The notes: generated from the sequence alone by a model not told the origin. 64,000 bases of DNA from Chryseobacterium culicis (GCF_002979755.1 NZ_PCPP01000002.1:682001-746000); one strand, 5' to 3'; counted from the stretch's first letter, positions 27,506 through 36,640 are shown. Numbers and translations: made by a program.

Positions 27506-28429
27506 ATGCAAACAACAGATACAGTATTAATGATAGAGCCGATTGCATTCGGTTATAACGCTGAAACAGCGAAAAACAATTACTTTCAGGTAGAACAAAC
27601 GGGTTCTGACATCCAGTCGAAAGCTTTGGCAGAGTTCAATACCTTTGTCGGAAAACTGAGGGGAAAAGGAATCAATGTAATCACGATAAAAGATACGTTG
27701 GATCCCCATACTCCGGATTCTATTTTCCCAAACAACTGGGTAAGTTTCCATAAAGACGGGAAAGTGGTTTTATATCCGATGTTCGCTTCCAACAGAAGAG
27801 TGGAAAGAAGAGAAGATATTATTGAAAGCATCAAAGATCAGGGATTTGAAGTTGCTGAAATTGATGACTGGTCTTTCTCAGAAACTCAGGGGCATTTCCT
27901 GGAGGGGACGGGAAGTATGATTTTTGATCACGATAATAAAATTGCTTACGGTTCCGTTTCTTTGAGGCTGGATGAAAAACTGTTCAGGGAATTCTGTACA
28001 AAATTCGGATTCACTCCGGTTGTTTTCCACTCATTTCAGACGGTAGGAACAGAAAGACTTCCAATCTACCACACCAATGTCATGATGTGTGTGGCAGATC
28101 AATTTGTGGTAATATGCCTTGACTGTATTGATGATGAGCTGGAAAGAGAAAAAGTAACAGAAACGATTAAAGGTTCTGGAAAAGAAATTATCGAAATTTC
28201 AGAAGATCAAATGCAGCAGTTTGCGGGAAATATGCTTCAGGTTCAAAATAAAGACGGAGAGAAATTTCTGGTAATGAGCCAGACGGCTTATCAATCTTTA
28301 TCAGCAGATCAGGTGGCGGCTATTGAAAAATACTGCGAAATTATCTATTCAGACCTTAATACCATTGAAGTAAATGGAGGAGGAAGTGCAAGATGTATGC
28401 TTGCTGAGGTTTTTCTTCCAAAAAAATAA
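27506..28429 (+). CDS. ctlX: Citrulline utilization hydrolase CtlX-like (amidinotransferase family)
   Basis: The 307-residue protein shares the pentein fold. FPNNWVSFH near residue 75, HFLEGTGSM with Glu133, Tyr-His189 in IYHTNVMM and Cys297 in NGGGSARCMLAEVF are the family's substrate-binding and catalytic elements. It matches the group annotated as CtlX, proposed for citrulline use in Bacteroidota; I recall this name but could not confirm it. It lies 86 bp after the arginine-deiminase-like gene and 20 bp before the decarboxylase. Confidence 0.85.
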   Translation: MQTTDTVLMIEPIAFGYNAETAKNNYFQVEQTGSDIQSKALAEFNTFVGKLRGKGINVITIKDTLDPHTPDSIFPNNWVSFHKDGKVVLYPMFASNRRVERREDIIESIKDQGFEVAEIDDWSFSETQGHFLEGTGSMIFDHDNKIAYGSVSLRLDEKLFREFCTKFGFTPVVFHSFQTVGTERLPIYHTNVMMCVADQFVVICLDCIDDELEREKVTETIKGSGKEIIEISEDQMQQFAGNMLQVQNKDGEKFLVMSQTAYQSLSADQVAAIEKYCEIIYSDLNTIEVNGGGSARCMLAEVFLPKK

Positions 28430-28449
28430 TATATTTACGAAAAAATTAA

Positions 28450-28809
28450 TTGAACCCATTATCAAGTAAAGGTTTACATATTCTTCTGACTTTGGAAACA
28501 GAGTCAGAAGATTTGTTATTAGACAGCAAAGGTTTTCTCGAGTTTACAGAAGAAATTCTGAAAACCAAAGAGGTGGAAATTGTAGGAGTGACTAATCATA
28601 TTTTTGAAAATGAAAGCTTTACTTCCGCAGTAATCCTTAAAGAATCTCACCTTTGTATTCACACGTGGCCGGAGTTTAAACAGCTTACTTTTGATGTTTT
28701 CCTTTGCAATTATTCACAGGACAATACCACAAAAGTAGAGCAGATTGCAGATGAGGTGGTTCAGTATTTTAAAGCTAATACCATTCAGAAACACAAAATT
28801 TACAGATAA
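28450..28809 (+). CDS. S-adenosylmethionine decarboxylase proenzyme, class 1b type
   Basis: The 119-residue proenzyme carries the self-cleavage motif KESHLCIHTWPE. Cleavage between Glu65 and Ser66 would create the pyruvoyl group, and His71 and Cys86 have the same spacing as the processing/catalytic His and Cys of Thermotoga SpeD. It should make decarboxylated AdoMet, the aminopropyl donor. The start is TTG 28450, because no suitable ATG exists and the N-terminus MNPLSSKGLHILL fits the family. It stands 3 bp before the DUF4178 gene and in one run with a spermidine synthase, as expected for a shared pathway. Confidence 0.92.
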   Translation: MNPLSSKGLHILLTLETESEDLLLDSKGFLEFTEEILKTKEVEIVGVTNHIFENESFTSAVILKESHLCIHTWPEFKQLTFDVFLCNYSQDNTTKVEQIADEVVQYFKANTIQKHKIYR

Positions 28810-28812
28810 CCA

Positions 28813-30273
28813 ATGCACTATGTCTGCCCAGCATGCGAATCAGAAAATAAATTAGACCTCACTTTTCCTGTTGAAGAATATGTTTGTAATACCTGTTCTC
28901 ATCTCATTGATGTAGCTGGAAACAAACAAATGAAACATTTGAAAGTCCCTACAGAAAACGTTGCATTAGATGTCGGGCAAAAAGGAAAAATAGGAGAGGA
29001 AGAATATACTGTTGTTGCCATTATTGTTAAGCGGTATGGGTCCAGTATTTTCTGGCGCGAATATTATCTCAAAGACAGCAAAGGAAATGATGCTTTCCTG
29101 AGCGAAAGTGATGGGCATTGGGTTTTCCTGATTCCAATGCATCCTGACGATTTTAAAAGTAAAAATTCGAAATTACCAACCTATGCCGGACGAACGTATC
29201 GCTGGTACGAAAATTCTCAATGCAGTATTGAGGCAGCCGCCGGTTTTTTTGATGAACATCTGGATTTCAGCATTGCTACCTATAAAGAATACGTCAACGG
29301 AACACGCATGATCTCTCAGGAGAAGAGCAGCAAAAAAAGTCAGTATTTTTATGGGGTACATATCTCAAAATATGAGGTTAAAAGAGCTTTTAAAATAGCT
29401 AATATGCCCTATTATACAGGAGTTGGGATTGTTCAGCCTTATTATTTTGATATGAAACAGGCTTTAAACATCTTTTGTGTAGCTGCATTGATGATATGTC
29501 TGCTTCAGTTGTATGTTTATATCTCAAGAACAAACGAAACTGTTTTTGAGCAGTCTATCAACTTCGCTGATGTAAAAGATAAAGAACTTGTCAGTAAAAG
29601 CTTTACTCTTTCAGGCGGTTCAGCACCATTAAAAGTCAATGCTTTTTCAGCGGTTGATAATTCATGGGCGAATATTCAGCTGAGTCTTGTGAATGAGAAT
29701 ACTAACGAGGTGGTATATACTTCAAAAGATATTGAACAATACCACGGTTATGAAGATGGCGAAAGCTGGTCGGAAGGAAATCAGTCTGAAGAATTCAACC
29801 TTTGTGGGGTAAGCTCCGGAAAATATCATTTCCTAATTTCAGCTGAAAAAGAAGGATCATTATTACCTGCATTTTCCGGTCTTCAGTCGCCAGATTCAAA
29901 AATATTGATCTCCAGGGATAAATCCGGGGTTCTGGATGTTACTGATCTCTATACAGCACAATCCACCACTTTCATAGACGGGAAAACACTGGAAAAAGAT
30001 ACCACAGAATTGGGTAAACTGGTGAAAGCATCCTTTGGAACTTCAAAAATAGATTCCCTGATCAATGCTGAAGGACTAAAGCTTACAACGGATATTGTTG
30101 CATCCAACAACGATGTTAAGATTAAAGCAACCTGGCTTCCCGTTTCATTCTGGAATTTTGGAGTTATTTTATTCATAATGATTATTCTGTTTGTGGCGAT
30201 GCTTATGGGAAAACATTCCTTTAATGTGAAGAAATGGAAGAACAGTTCAAACACCCCTTATTCTACATCATGA
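28813..30273 (+). CDS. DUF4178 membrane protein with N-terminal zinc ribbon
   Basis: The 486-residue protein begins with a zinc-ribbon pattern (CPACESENKLDL, then CNTCSH, residues 5-34), followed by a DUF4178-type beta domain (LDVGQKGKIGEEEYTVVAIIVKRY, SSIFWREYYL, HWVFL), a transmembrane helix near 218-238, an extracytoplasmic beta-rich region and a second helix near 453-473. DUF4178 proteins are typically neighbours of DUF350 and spermidine-synthase-like genes. Molecular function is unknown. It overlaps the next start by an ATGA junction. Confidence 0.85.
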   Translation: MHYVCPACESENKLDLTFPVEEYVCNTCSHLIDVAGNKQMKHLKVPTENVALDVGQKGKIGEEEYTVVAIIVKRYGSSIFWREYYLKDSKGNDAFLSESDGHWVFLIPMHPDDFKSKNSKLPTYAGRTYRWYENSQCSIEAAAGFFDEHLDFSIATYKEYVNGTRMISQEKSSKKSQYFYGVHISKYEVKRAFKIANMPYYTGVGIVQPYYFDMKQALNIFCVAALMICLLQLYVYISRTNETVFEQSINFADVKDKELVSKSFTLSGGSAPLKVNAFSAVDNSWANIQLSLVNENTNEVVYTSKDIEQYHGYEDGESWSEGNQSEEFNLCGVSSGKYHFLISAEKEGSLLPAFSGLQSPDSKILISRDKSGVLDVTDLYTAQSTTFIDGKTLEKDTTELGKLVKASFGTSKIDSLINAEGLKLTTDIVASNNDVKIKATWLPVSFWNFGVILFIMIILFVAMLMGKHSFNVKKWKNSSNTPYSTS

Positions 30274-30470
30274 TGACCAATATTGTAAACTACATAAGAC
30301 AAAACCTGATGCTCTGCGTGATCGGAGGGTTTTTCATGACCCTGTTTGTATACCTTACCTACCAGGGAAGTCAGGTCTGTGACTGTGCGAAAACAGAAAC
30401 ATACCGCGACGGAACTACAAAAAGCCACTCCAGAGGAGGAGTTGGATTCTACAGATACTATCACAAATAA
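30270..30470 (+). CDS. Small single-pass membrane protein
   Basis: This 66-residue protein has one transmembrane helix (about residues 12-32) and a short polar tail with CDC and several Tyr, ending FYRYYHK. The start at 30270 overlaps the DUF4178 stop (ATGA), so translation is coupled. It may be a lineage-specific counterpart of the small membrane proteins (DUF4247 type) found in DUF350/DUF4178 operons elsewhere; that is a guess. Confidence 0.65.
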   Translation: MMTNIVNYIRQNLMLCVIGGFFMTLFVYLTYQGSQVCDCAKTETYRDGTTKSHSRGGVGFYRYYHK

Positions 30471-30482
30471 AAATATAAAACT

Positions 30483-30698
30483 ATGGACAACATCAATTTC
30501 TTACCCATATTAAACTCGGTTCTTTACTCATTTCTGGGAATCGCTATTCTGCTGGTATGCTATTTCATTATTGAAAAACTTACCCCGGAAAAAACATGGC
30601 ATGAGATCGCTCAGAACAAAAATATAGCACTGGCTATTGTTTTCGGAGCATTTATCATCGGAATTTCAATGATTATAAGCGCTGCAATTCATGGATAA
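30483..30698 (+). CDS. DUF350 family membrane protein
   Basis: The 71-residue protein has two transmembrane helices and the DUF350 pattern: ILNSVLYSFLGIAILLVCYFIIEKLTPEKTWHEIAQNKNIALAIVFGAFIIGISMIISAAI. DUF350 (E. coli YjfL-like) proteins occur in envelope-stress-type operons with polyamine enzymes. Their molecular role is not established. It overlaps the next gene by 8 bp. Confidence 0.85.
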   Translation: MDNINFLPILNSVLYSFLGIAILLVCYFIIEKLTPEKTWHEIAQNKNIALAIVFGAFIIGISMIISAAIHG

Positions 30699-32205
30699 GA
30701 AGAGGATTCCTCTTGAGCTGCTTTTATTGTTTTCAGTATTCGTCATTGCTACATGTGGATTGATTTATGAATTGGTGGCCGGAGCCCTGGCGAGCTATCT
30801 TTTAGGAGACTCTGTAAAGCAGTTTTCTTTCATTATCGGGGTGTATCTATTTTCAATGGGAGTAGGTTCTTACTTTGCGAAATTCATCAAAGGAAATCTT
30901 ATTGATAAATTTGTTGAAATCGAAATCCTTGTAGGAATCGTGGGCGGAATCAGTTCTGTTGTACTGTTTATTTTGTTCAATACCCTTGCCCATTTTGAAA
31001 GCGTACTCTATCTTTTTGTCTTTTTCACAGGATGCCTCGTCGGAGTGGAAATTCCGCTTTTGATGAACATTCTGAAAGACAGAGTGCAGTTTAAAGATTT
31101 AGTTTCAAATGTCTTTGCATTCGATTATATCGGAGCTTTACTGGCTTCGATTCTTTTTCCATTGGTTTTAATTCCGAAACTGGGAATTGTAAAAACGCCT
31201 TTGTTTTTCGGATTGATTAATATCTCTATTGCGATATTTCTATGTTACTACCTTAAAAAAGAATTGTCGAAACCATTCTCCTTAAAAGTAAAGTCTATTG
31301 CTGCCTTTGTTTTTCTGCTGGGACTTTTCATGTTCTCAGATACTATTTTGTCTTATTCCGAAGAAAAATTATATGGTGAAAATGTAGTGTATACCAAAAG
31401 CTCACCCTATCAGAGAATTGTGTTGACGAGAAATACGCATGAGTTTCGTCTCTATTTAAATAATAACTTACAGTTTTCATCCACTGATGAATACCGTTAT
31501 CATGAAGCCTTAGTACATCCTGCGATGTCGATGGCAAAAAATATTGACAATGTTCTGATTTTGGGAGGAGGAGACGGTTTTGCTGCAAGAGAAGTATTGA
31601 AATATAAAGACGTTAAAAAAATAACGCTTGTGGATTTGGATGGTGAAATGACTCAGTTTTTCAAGACCAATGAAACCATGCGCAGACTGAACCAAAGTTC
31701 TTTTTCCAATCCTAAAGTGGAAGTCATCAACAAAGACGCTTACATTTGGGTTAAAGAGAACAAAAAAAAGTTTGATGTCATTATCATCGACTTTCCCGAT
31801 CCATCCAATTACAGCTTGGGAAAACTCTATTCCCTGCAGTTTTATAAAGAACTGGAAAGACTGACAACTCTTGATACCAAAATTGTGGTTCAGACCACCT
31901 CGCCGTATTTTGCTCCGAAATCTTTCTGGTGTATAGAAAAAACGATCAATCAGATTTTCCCTTTTACAGCCGCATATCACACCTATGTTCCGTCTTTTGG
32001 GGAATGGGGATTTTCTATGGCTTCGTTTGAACCCATCAACAACAGGATCTACAGAAAAATTCCTGGGTTAAAATATTATGATTACAACTTTTCACAAATG
32101 TCCTATTTTAATAAAGACATGAAAGTGAAAGACGTAGAAGTTAACCGTCTGGACAACCAGATATTAGTTCGTTATTTTGATGAAGAGTGGGGGAAAGTAC
32201 AGTAG
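30691..32205 (+). CDS. Membrane-embedded spermidine synthase-like aminopropyltransferase
   Basis: The 504-residue fusion has about seven transmembrane helices (residues 8-215) and a C-terminal spermidine-synthase domain. The latter retains YHEALVHP (substrate contacts), ILGGGDGFAAREVLKY (dcAdoMet/AdoMet site), TLVDLDGEM, and IIDFPDPSN with the catalytic Asp position of the usual DSTDP. With the AdoMet decarboxylase two kilobases upstream, aminopropyl transfer at the membrane is likely. The acceptor is unknown. It overlaps the downstream FAD gene by 26 bp. Confidence 0.9.
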   Translation: MDKKRIPLELLLLFSVFVIATCGLIYELVAGALASYLLGDSVKQFSFIIGVYLFSMGVGSYFAKFIKGNLIDKFVEIEILVGIVGGISSVVLFILFNTLAHFESVLYLFVFFTGCLVGVEIPLLMNILKDRVQFKDLVSNVFAFDYIGALLASILFPLVLIPKLGIVKTPLFFGLINISIAIFLCYYLKKELSKPFSLKVKSIAAFVFLLGLFMFSDTILSYSEEKLYGENVVYTKSSPYQRIVLTRNTHEFRLYLNNNLQFSSTDEYRYHEALVHPAMSMAKNIDNVLILGGGDGFAAREVLKYKDVKKITLVDLDGEMTQFFKTNETMRRLNQSSFSNPKVEVINKDAYIWVKENKKKFDVIIIDFPDPSNYSLGKLYSLQFYKELERLTTLDTKIVVQTTSPYFAPKSFWCIEKTINQIFPFTAAYHTYVPSFGEWGFSMASFEPINNRIYRKIPGLKYYDYNFSQMSYFNKDMKVKDVEVNRLDNQILVRYFDEEWGKVQ

Positions 32206-33769
32206 GAAGGATTTTCTTAAAACTATATTTTTAGGTAGTCTTATGCTCCCTTTTCTCCAGTATTGTGGAAAGAAGGTAAAGTCATTATTACTGAAGATAA
32301 CAGGTACAAATCATGTTCTCGGGCATCAGCTTTGGGCAAAAGATTTTCCATCGTTTTCAGAAGTTATCCGCACAAAATATCTTATCGTTGGCGGCGGGAT
32401 TTCCGGGCTTTCGGCATGTCGCTTTTTTAATCTGAATAACGAAAGTGATTACCTTCTCCTTGAAATGGAAAACAATCTGGGAGGAAATTCTTCAAACGGA
32501 CAAAATTCATTTTCTAAATTTCCTTTAGGTGCGCATTACCTACCTTTACCCAATAAAGAGAACATAGAAATCATAGAATTTCTTAAAGAATGCGGAATCT
32601 GTCTTGGAAGTGATGAGAACGGAGAACCCATTCTTGATGAATACCAAATGACTTTTCCACAACAGGAAAGACTGTTTTATAAAAACTCCTGGCAAAACGA
32701 TATTGTTCCTCAAAGAGGTATTTCCCCCGAAACACAGCAAGAGCTCAGCCGCTTTTTTAAACTGATGGATGAACTGCGTGTAAAGAAAGATGCACAGGGG
32801 AAATATTGGTTTGCGATCCCGGTACATGATTCAAGCAGAGAAGATGAGGCTGTAAACCTTGAAAAGCTCATTTTCAAAGACTGGCTCAAAGAGAATAACT
32901 ATCACTCTGAAGAACTTCTCTGGCTATTAGACTATTCCTGCAGAGACGATTTTGGATTAGGAATAGAGTATGTCTCGGCATGGGCTGGAATTCATTATTT
33001 CGCCGGAAGAAAAAACAATTGGAGTACCCAATACAAAGATCAGGTATTTACTTGGCCGGAAGGCAATGCAAGGCTGGCAAAACATTTCTCAAAATATACT
33101 GAAGGAAAGCATTTGTCCGGTAATCTTGTCTTTGAGGTAAAACTCAATGATAAAGTTGAGGTACTGAGTTTTGACAATACACAAAAGAAAACCCAAAAGA
33201 TCATTGCTGATAAAGTACTGTTTGCATCACCTCAGTTTGTCAATGAAAGAATTTTAGATCATAAAAAAGCATCGTCATTCAATTATGTACCCTGGCTTTT
33301 AACAACCATTACTTTGAAGAATGAATTCGGAGGAGATGAAGAGTTGGCCTGGGATAACGTAATCTACGGATCTTCCGGATTGGGCTATATCTTTGATCAG
33401 CATCAGAATCTTAACCAGATTATGGGTGAAAAAGTAATTACCCACTATAAGAGTTTTTCAACAGGAGATTGTAGAAAAGCAAGGAAAAAGCTGTATGCCA
33501 TGAAAGACGCTGAACTGAAAGATTTAGTTTTAAATGATCTGAAGAAAGCACACCCTCTGATAGAAGATTTCATTCTGGAAATGCAGTTTCATAAAATAGG
33601 ACATGCTATGATAGCACCAGTTCCTAACCAGATTTTTGGAGAAGAAACCCGAACAGTAAAAGAACCTATTGAAGATAAAATTTTCTTTGCGCATTCCGAT
33701 CTTTCAGGAATATCTATTTTTGAAGAAGCCTTTTATCAGGGAATCCGGACTGCGGGCCAAATGATATAA
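32180..33769 (+). CDS. Exported FAD-dependent amine-oxidase-like protein
   Basis: The 529-residue flavoprotein has an N-terminal signal with a Tat-like SRKDFLK (residues 8-14; RK instead of RR) and a hydrophobic stretch ending at Cys29. The FAD-binding YLIVGGGISGLSACRFF with Glu ending the second strand (LLLEMENNLGGN) follows, and the C-terminal FAHSDLSGISIFEEAFYQGIRTAG resembles flavin amine oxidases. Tat export would fit a folded FAD protein. The start ATG 32180 lies inside the end of the synthase gene; a TTG one codon earlier is equivalent. Polyamine oxidation is inferred from the neighbours. Confidence 0.82.
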   Translation: MKSGGKYSRKDFLKTIFLGSLMLPFLQYCGKKVKSLLLKITGTNHVLGHQLWAKDFPSFSEVIRTKYLIVGGGISGLSACRFFNLNNESDYLLLEMENNLGGNSSNGQNSFSKFPLGAHYLPLPNKENIEIIEFLKECGICLGSDENGEPILDEYQMTFPQQERLFYKNSWQNDIVPQRGISPETQQELSRFFKLMDELRVKKDAQGKYWFAIPVHDSSREDEAVNLEKLIFKDWLKENNYHSEELLWLLDYSCRDDFGLGIEYVSAWAGIHYFAGRKNNWSTQYKDQVFTWPEGNARLAKHFSKYTEGKHLSGNLVFEVKLNDKVEVLSFDNTQKKTQKIIADKVLFASPQFVNERILDHKKASSFNYVPWLLTTITLKNEFGGDEELAWDNVIYGSSGLGYIFDQHQNLNQIMGEKVITHYKSFSTGDCRKARKKLYAMKDAELKDLVLNDLKKAHPLIEDFILEMQFHKIGHAMIAPVPNQIFGEETRTVKEPIEDKIFFAHSDLSGISIFEEAFYQGIRTAGQMI

Positions 33770-33778
33770 AATGATACG

Positions 33779-34804
33779 ATGAAACAACCCTGGATACATA
33801 ACGCAAAAACAGACTGGTGGTTTATTTTATCACCGCCTTTCCTGGTGCTGTTGATTATTTTTCTTTTTCAGAAACAGATTCAGTGGTTGGAAAACCATTA
33901 TTCTTTTTACACATGGCTTTTTCTGATTGTTTTTGTGGATGTAGCACACGTATATTCCACTCTGTTCAAAACATATTTTGTTAAAGGCGAAATTCAGAAA
34001 AATAAACTGCTTTATCTAGGAATTCCCTTTGTGAGCTGGATATTGGGAATTATTCTGTTTCAATTCGGGAATCTGACATTCTGGTCGGTACTGGCATTGG
34101 TAGCTGTTTTTCATTTTATACGCCAGCAATATGGTTTTATGAGAATCTACGCCCGTTTTGAACCGAATAACTGGAGTAAGAAAATAGATGAGGTGGCTGT
34201 TTATTCTGCTACCATTTATCCCATGCTGTATTGGTTTAAAACACCGCGTGCCTTTACATGGTTTGTCAGCAATGAGTTTGACTGGCTTAAAAATCTCCCG
34301 GATTATGTCCCTTTGATGACCATAGTATATTTCGCCATTCTTACCATTTGGGTGATCAAAACTGTTTTTGAAGCTTTTAAAACAAAGAATATTAATATTC
34401 CTAAAGCAGCATTGATTAGCGGAACTTTCCTTTCCTGGTATTTTGGGATTGTTTACTTTAATAATGATCTACTTTTTACTTTTCTCAATGTCATCTCCCA
34501 CGGAATTCCCTATGTTGCACTGATCTATATCCGGGAAATCAAACAAAAAGAAAATCCCCAGCTGAGCTGGATGTCTATTTTTAAATCCGCTTCAGGAATA
34601 TTTTTGTTTGTAGGCGTTATTTTAGGTTTTGCCTTTTTGGAAGAACTTTTATGGGAAACTTTAGTTTGGAATGAACATTTTTCCCTCAATATAATGGTGT
34701 CAGAAAAATTATTTCAGTTTCTCATTCCGTTGCTGGTCGTTCCACAACTTACTCATTATCTTCTGGATGGCTTTATTTGGAGAAAACCCAAAAAAGTTAG
34801 CTAA
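33779..34804 (+). CDS. Polytopic membrane protein with conserved-looking histidines
   Basis: I do not recognise a named family. The 341-residue protein has about eight or nine transmembrane segments. Histidines lie at or in helices: DVAHVYSTLFKTY, AVFHFIRQQYGFMRIYARF, VISHGIPYVALIYIRE and PQLTHYLLDGFIWR. That arrangement recalls membrane metal-dependent oxidases or desaturase-like proteins, but this is only a pattern. It starts 9 bp after the FAD gene and is the last gene of the polyamine-type cluster. Confidence 0.72.
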   Translation: MKQPWIHNAKTDWWFILSPPFLVLLIIFLFQKQIQWLENHYSFYTWLFLIVFVDVAHVYSTLFKTYFVKGEIQKNKLLYLGIPFVSWILGIILFQFGNLTFWSVLALVAVFHFIRQQYGFMRIYARFEPNNWSKKIDEVAVYSATIYPMLYWFKTPRAFTWFVSNEFDWLKNLPDYVPLMTIVYFAILTIWVIKTVFEAFKTKNINIPKAALISGTFLSWYFGIVYFNNDLLFTFLNVISHGIPYVALIYIREIKQKENPQLSWMSIFKSASGIFLFVGVILGFAFLEELLWETLVWNEHFSLNIMVSEKLFQFLIPLLVVPQLTHYLLDGFIWRKPKKVS

Positions 34805-34809
34805 CTTTG
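34776..34809 (+). promoter_or_regulatory. Promoter of the GH43-like gene
   Basis: TAACTTTG (34802-34809) matches the -7 box exactly, with TTTG (34776-34779) 22 bp upstream as -33. The -7 box overlaps the stop codon of the upstream gene. The start codon is 22 bp downstream. This marks the end of the polyamine-type operon. Confidence 0.55.
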
Positions 34810-34831
34810 CGATAATCTTTAAAATCTAAAA

Positions 34832-36586
34832 ATGAGACAATATTTTCTGGCATTAGCAATTTTTCTTGGAATTATTGTAGGAGCCCAGCAGAAAACGTTC
34901 TGTAATCCTATTAATATTGATTATGGTTATACTCCTTTCGAAGTTTTTTCAAAACAGGGAAAACACCGTGCTACAGCAGATCCGGTAATTGTTAATTTTA
35001 AGAATAAACTGTTTCTTTTTTCTACAAACCAGGAAGGATACTGGTATAGCGATGATATGCTGGACTGGAAATTTGTAAAAAGGAAATTCCTCAGAGATAA
35101 TAAATATACCCATGATCTTAATGCTCCGGCTGTCTGGGCAATGAAAGATACTTTATATGTCTACGGTTCAACGTGGGAACAGGACTTTCCCATCTGGAAA
35201 AGTACAAACCCAACCAAAGATGACTGGAAAATTGCAGTGGATACGCTAAAAGTAGGAGCGTGGGATCCGGCATTCCATTATGATGAAGATAAAAATAAAT
35301 TATACCTCTACTGGGGCTCAAGCAACGAATGGCCATTATTGGGAACAGAGGTAAAAGTAAAAAATCTTCAGTCTGAAGGTTTTGTAAAACCTATTCTTAA
35401 ACTAAAACCTGAAGACCATGGCTGGGAACGTTTCGGGGAATACAATGACAATGTCTTTCTTCAGCCTTTTGTAGAAGGCGCCTGGATGACTAAACATAAT
35501 GGGAAATACTATATGCAATATGGTGCTCCTGCAACAGAATTCAGTGGATATTCTGATGGAGTATATGTGAGCAAAGGTCCGCTAGAAGGTTTTGAATACC
35601 AACAGCATAATCCATTTTCCTATAAACCGGGTGGTTTTGCCAGAGGAGCAGGCCACGGAGCTACTTTTGAAGACAATTATAAAAACTGGTGGCATATTTC
35701 AACCATCTTTATTTCCACCAAAAATAATTTTGAAAGAAGGCTGGGAATCTGGCCGGCAGGTTTTGATAAAGACGATGTAATGTACTGTAATACGGCTTAT
35801 GGAGATTATCCAACTTATCTTCCACAGTATGCACAGGGAAAAGATTTTACAAAAGGTCTTTTTGCAGGATGGATGTTGCTGAATTATAATAAACCGGTGC
35901 AGGTTTCATCTACTTTAGGAGGATATCAGTCCAATTATGCTGTGGATGAAGATATCAAGACCTATTGGAGTGCTAAAACAGGAAATTCAGGAGAATGGTT
36001 CCAGACTGATCTTGGTGAAGTTTCTACTATTAATGCCATTCAGATCAATTATGCAGATCAGGATGCAGAGTTTATGGGGAAAACTTTGGGAAAAATGCAT
36101 CAGTATAAAATCTATGGATCTAATGACGGGAAGAAATGGAATGTGATTGTGGATAAAAGCAAGAATACGAAAGATGTTCCTCACGACTATGTTGAATTGG
36201 AGCAACCCGCAAAAGCCCGTTTCCTTAAAATGGAAAACCTGAAAATGCCTACCGGTAAATTTGCATTAAGTGGTTTCAGAGTATTTGGAAAAGGAGCCGG
36301 AAAACAGCCTGCCAAAGTAGAAGGTTTCGTACCTTTAAGAGCCGATCCTAAAAAATATGGGGAAAGAAGAAGTATCTGGATGAAATGGCAGCAGAATCCT
36401 GAAGCAGACGGCTATGTAATTTATTTTGGAAAGACTCTGGATAAATTGTACGGAAGCATCATGGTGTATGGAAAGAATGAATATTTCTTTACCGGAGCAG
36501 ACAGAACAGATGCTTACTATTTCCAGATTGAAGCTTTCAATGCCAATGGTGTTTCAGAAAGAACAGCTGTCGCAAAATCTGAATAA
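34832..36586 (+). CDS. Secreted GH43-like glycosidase with F5/8-type C domain
   Basis: The 584-residue protein has a signal peptide (RQYFLALAIFLGIIVGAQ), a five-bladed beta-propeller of the GH43/GH62-like fold starting at HRATADPVIV (with its general-base-like Asp), blades DLNAPAVWA, AWDPAFHYDEDKNKLYLYWG and GHGATFEDNYKNWW, a coagulation-factor-type (discoidin) module at about 340-480 (QVSSTLGGYQSNYAVDEDIKTYWSAKTG) and a C-terminal fibronectin-III-like part. It likely acts on an arabinose- or xylose-type polysaccharide outside the cell; the substrate is unproven. Confidence 0.87.
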   Translation: MRQYFLALAIFLGIIVGAQQKTFCNPINIDYGYTPFEVFSKQGKHRATADPVIVNFKNKLFLFSTNQEGYWYSDDMLDWKFVKRKFLRDNKYTHDLNAPAVWAMKDTLYVYGSTWEQDFPIWKSTNPTKDDWKIAVDTLKVGAWDPAFHYDEDKNKLYLYWGSSNEWPLLGTEVKVKNLQSEGFVKPILKLKPEDHGWERFGEYNDNVFLQPFVEGAWMTKHNGKYYMQYGAPATEFSGYSDGVYVSKGPLEGFEYQQHNPFSYKPGGFARGAGHGATFEDNYKNWWHISTIFISTKNNFERRLGIWPAGFDKDDVMYCNTAYGDYPTYLPQYAQGKDFTKGLFAGWMLLNYNKPVQVSSTLGGYQSNYAVDEDIKTYWSAKTGNSGEWFQTDLGEVSTINAIQINYADQDAEFMGKTLGKMHQYKIYGSNDGKKWNVIVDKSKNTKDVPHDYVELEQPAKARFLKMENLKMPTGKFALSGFRVFGKGAGKQPAKVEGFVPLRADPKKYGERRSIWMKWQQNPEADGYVIYFGKTLDKLYGSIMVYGKNEYFFTGADRTDAYYFQIEAFNANGVSERTAVAKSE

Positions 36587-36600
36587 ATCAATTTAAAATA

Positions 36601-36640
36601 AAAAATAGCACGTTTTGAATAATCAGAACGTGTTATTTTT
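36601..36640. terminator. Bidirectional terminator between GH43-like and esterase genes
   Basis: Arms 36601-36618 and 36623-36640 pair with two G-U wobbles around a 4-nt loop. CACGTT (36609-36614) with AACGTG (36627-36632) is the GC-richer core. A-tract and T-tract flanks fit both strands. The two genes converge here. Confidence 0.75.
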
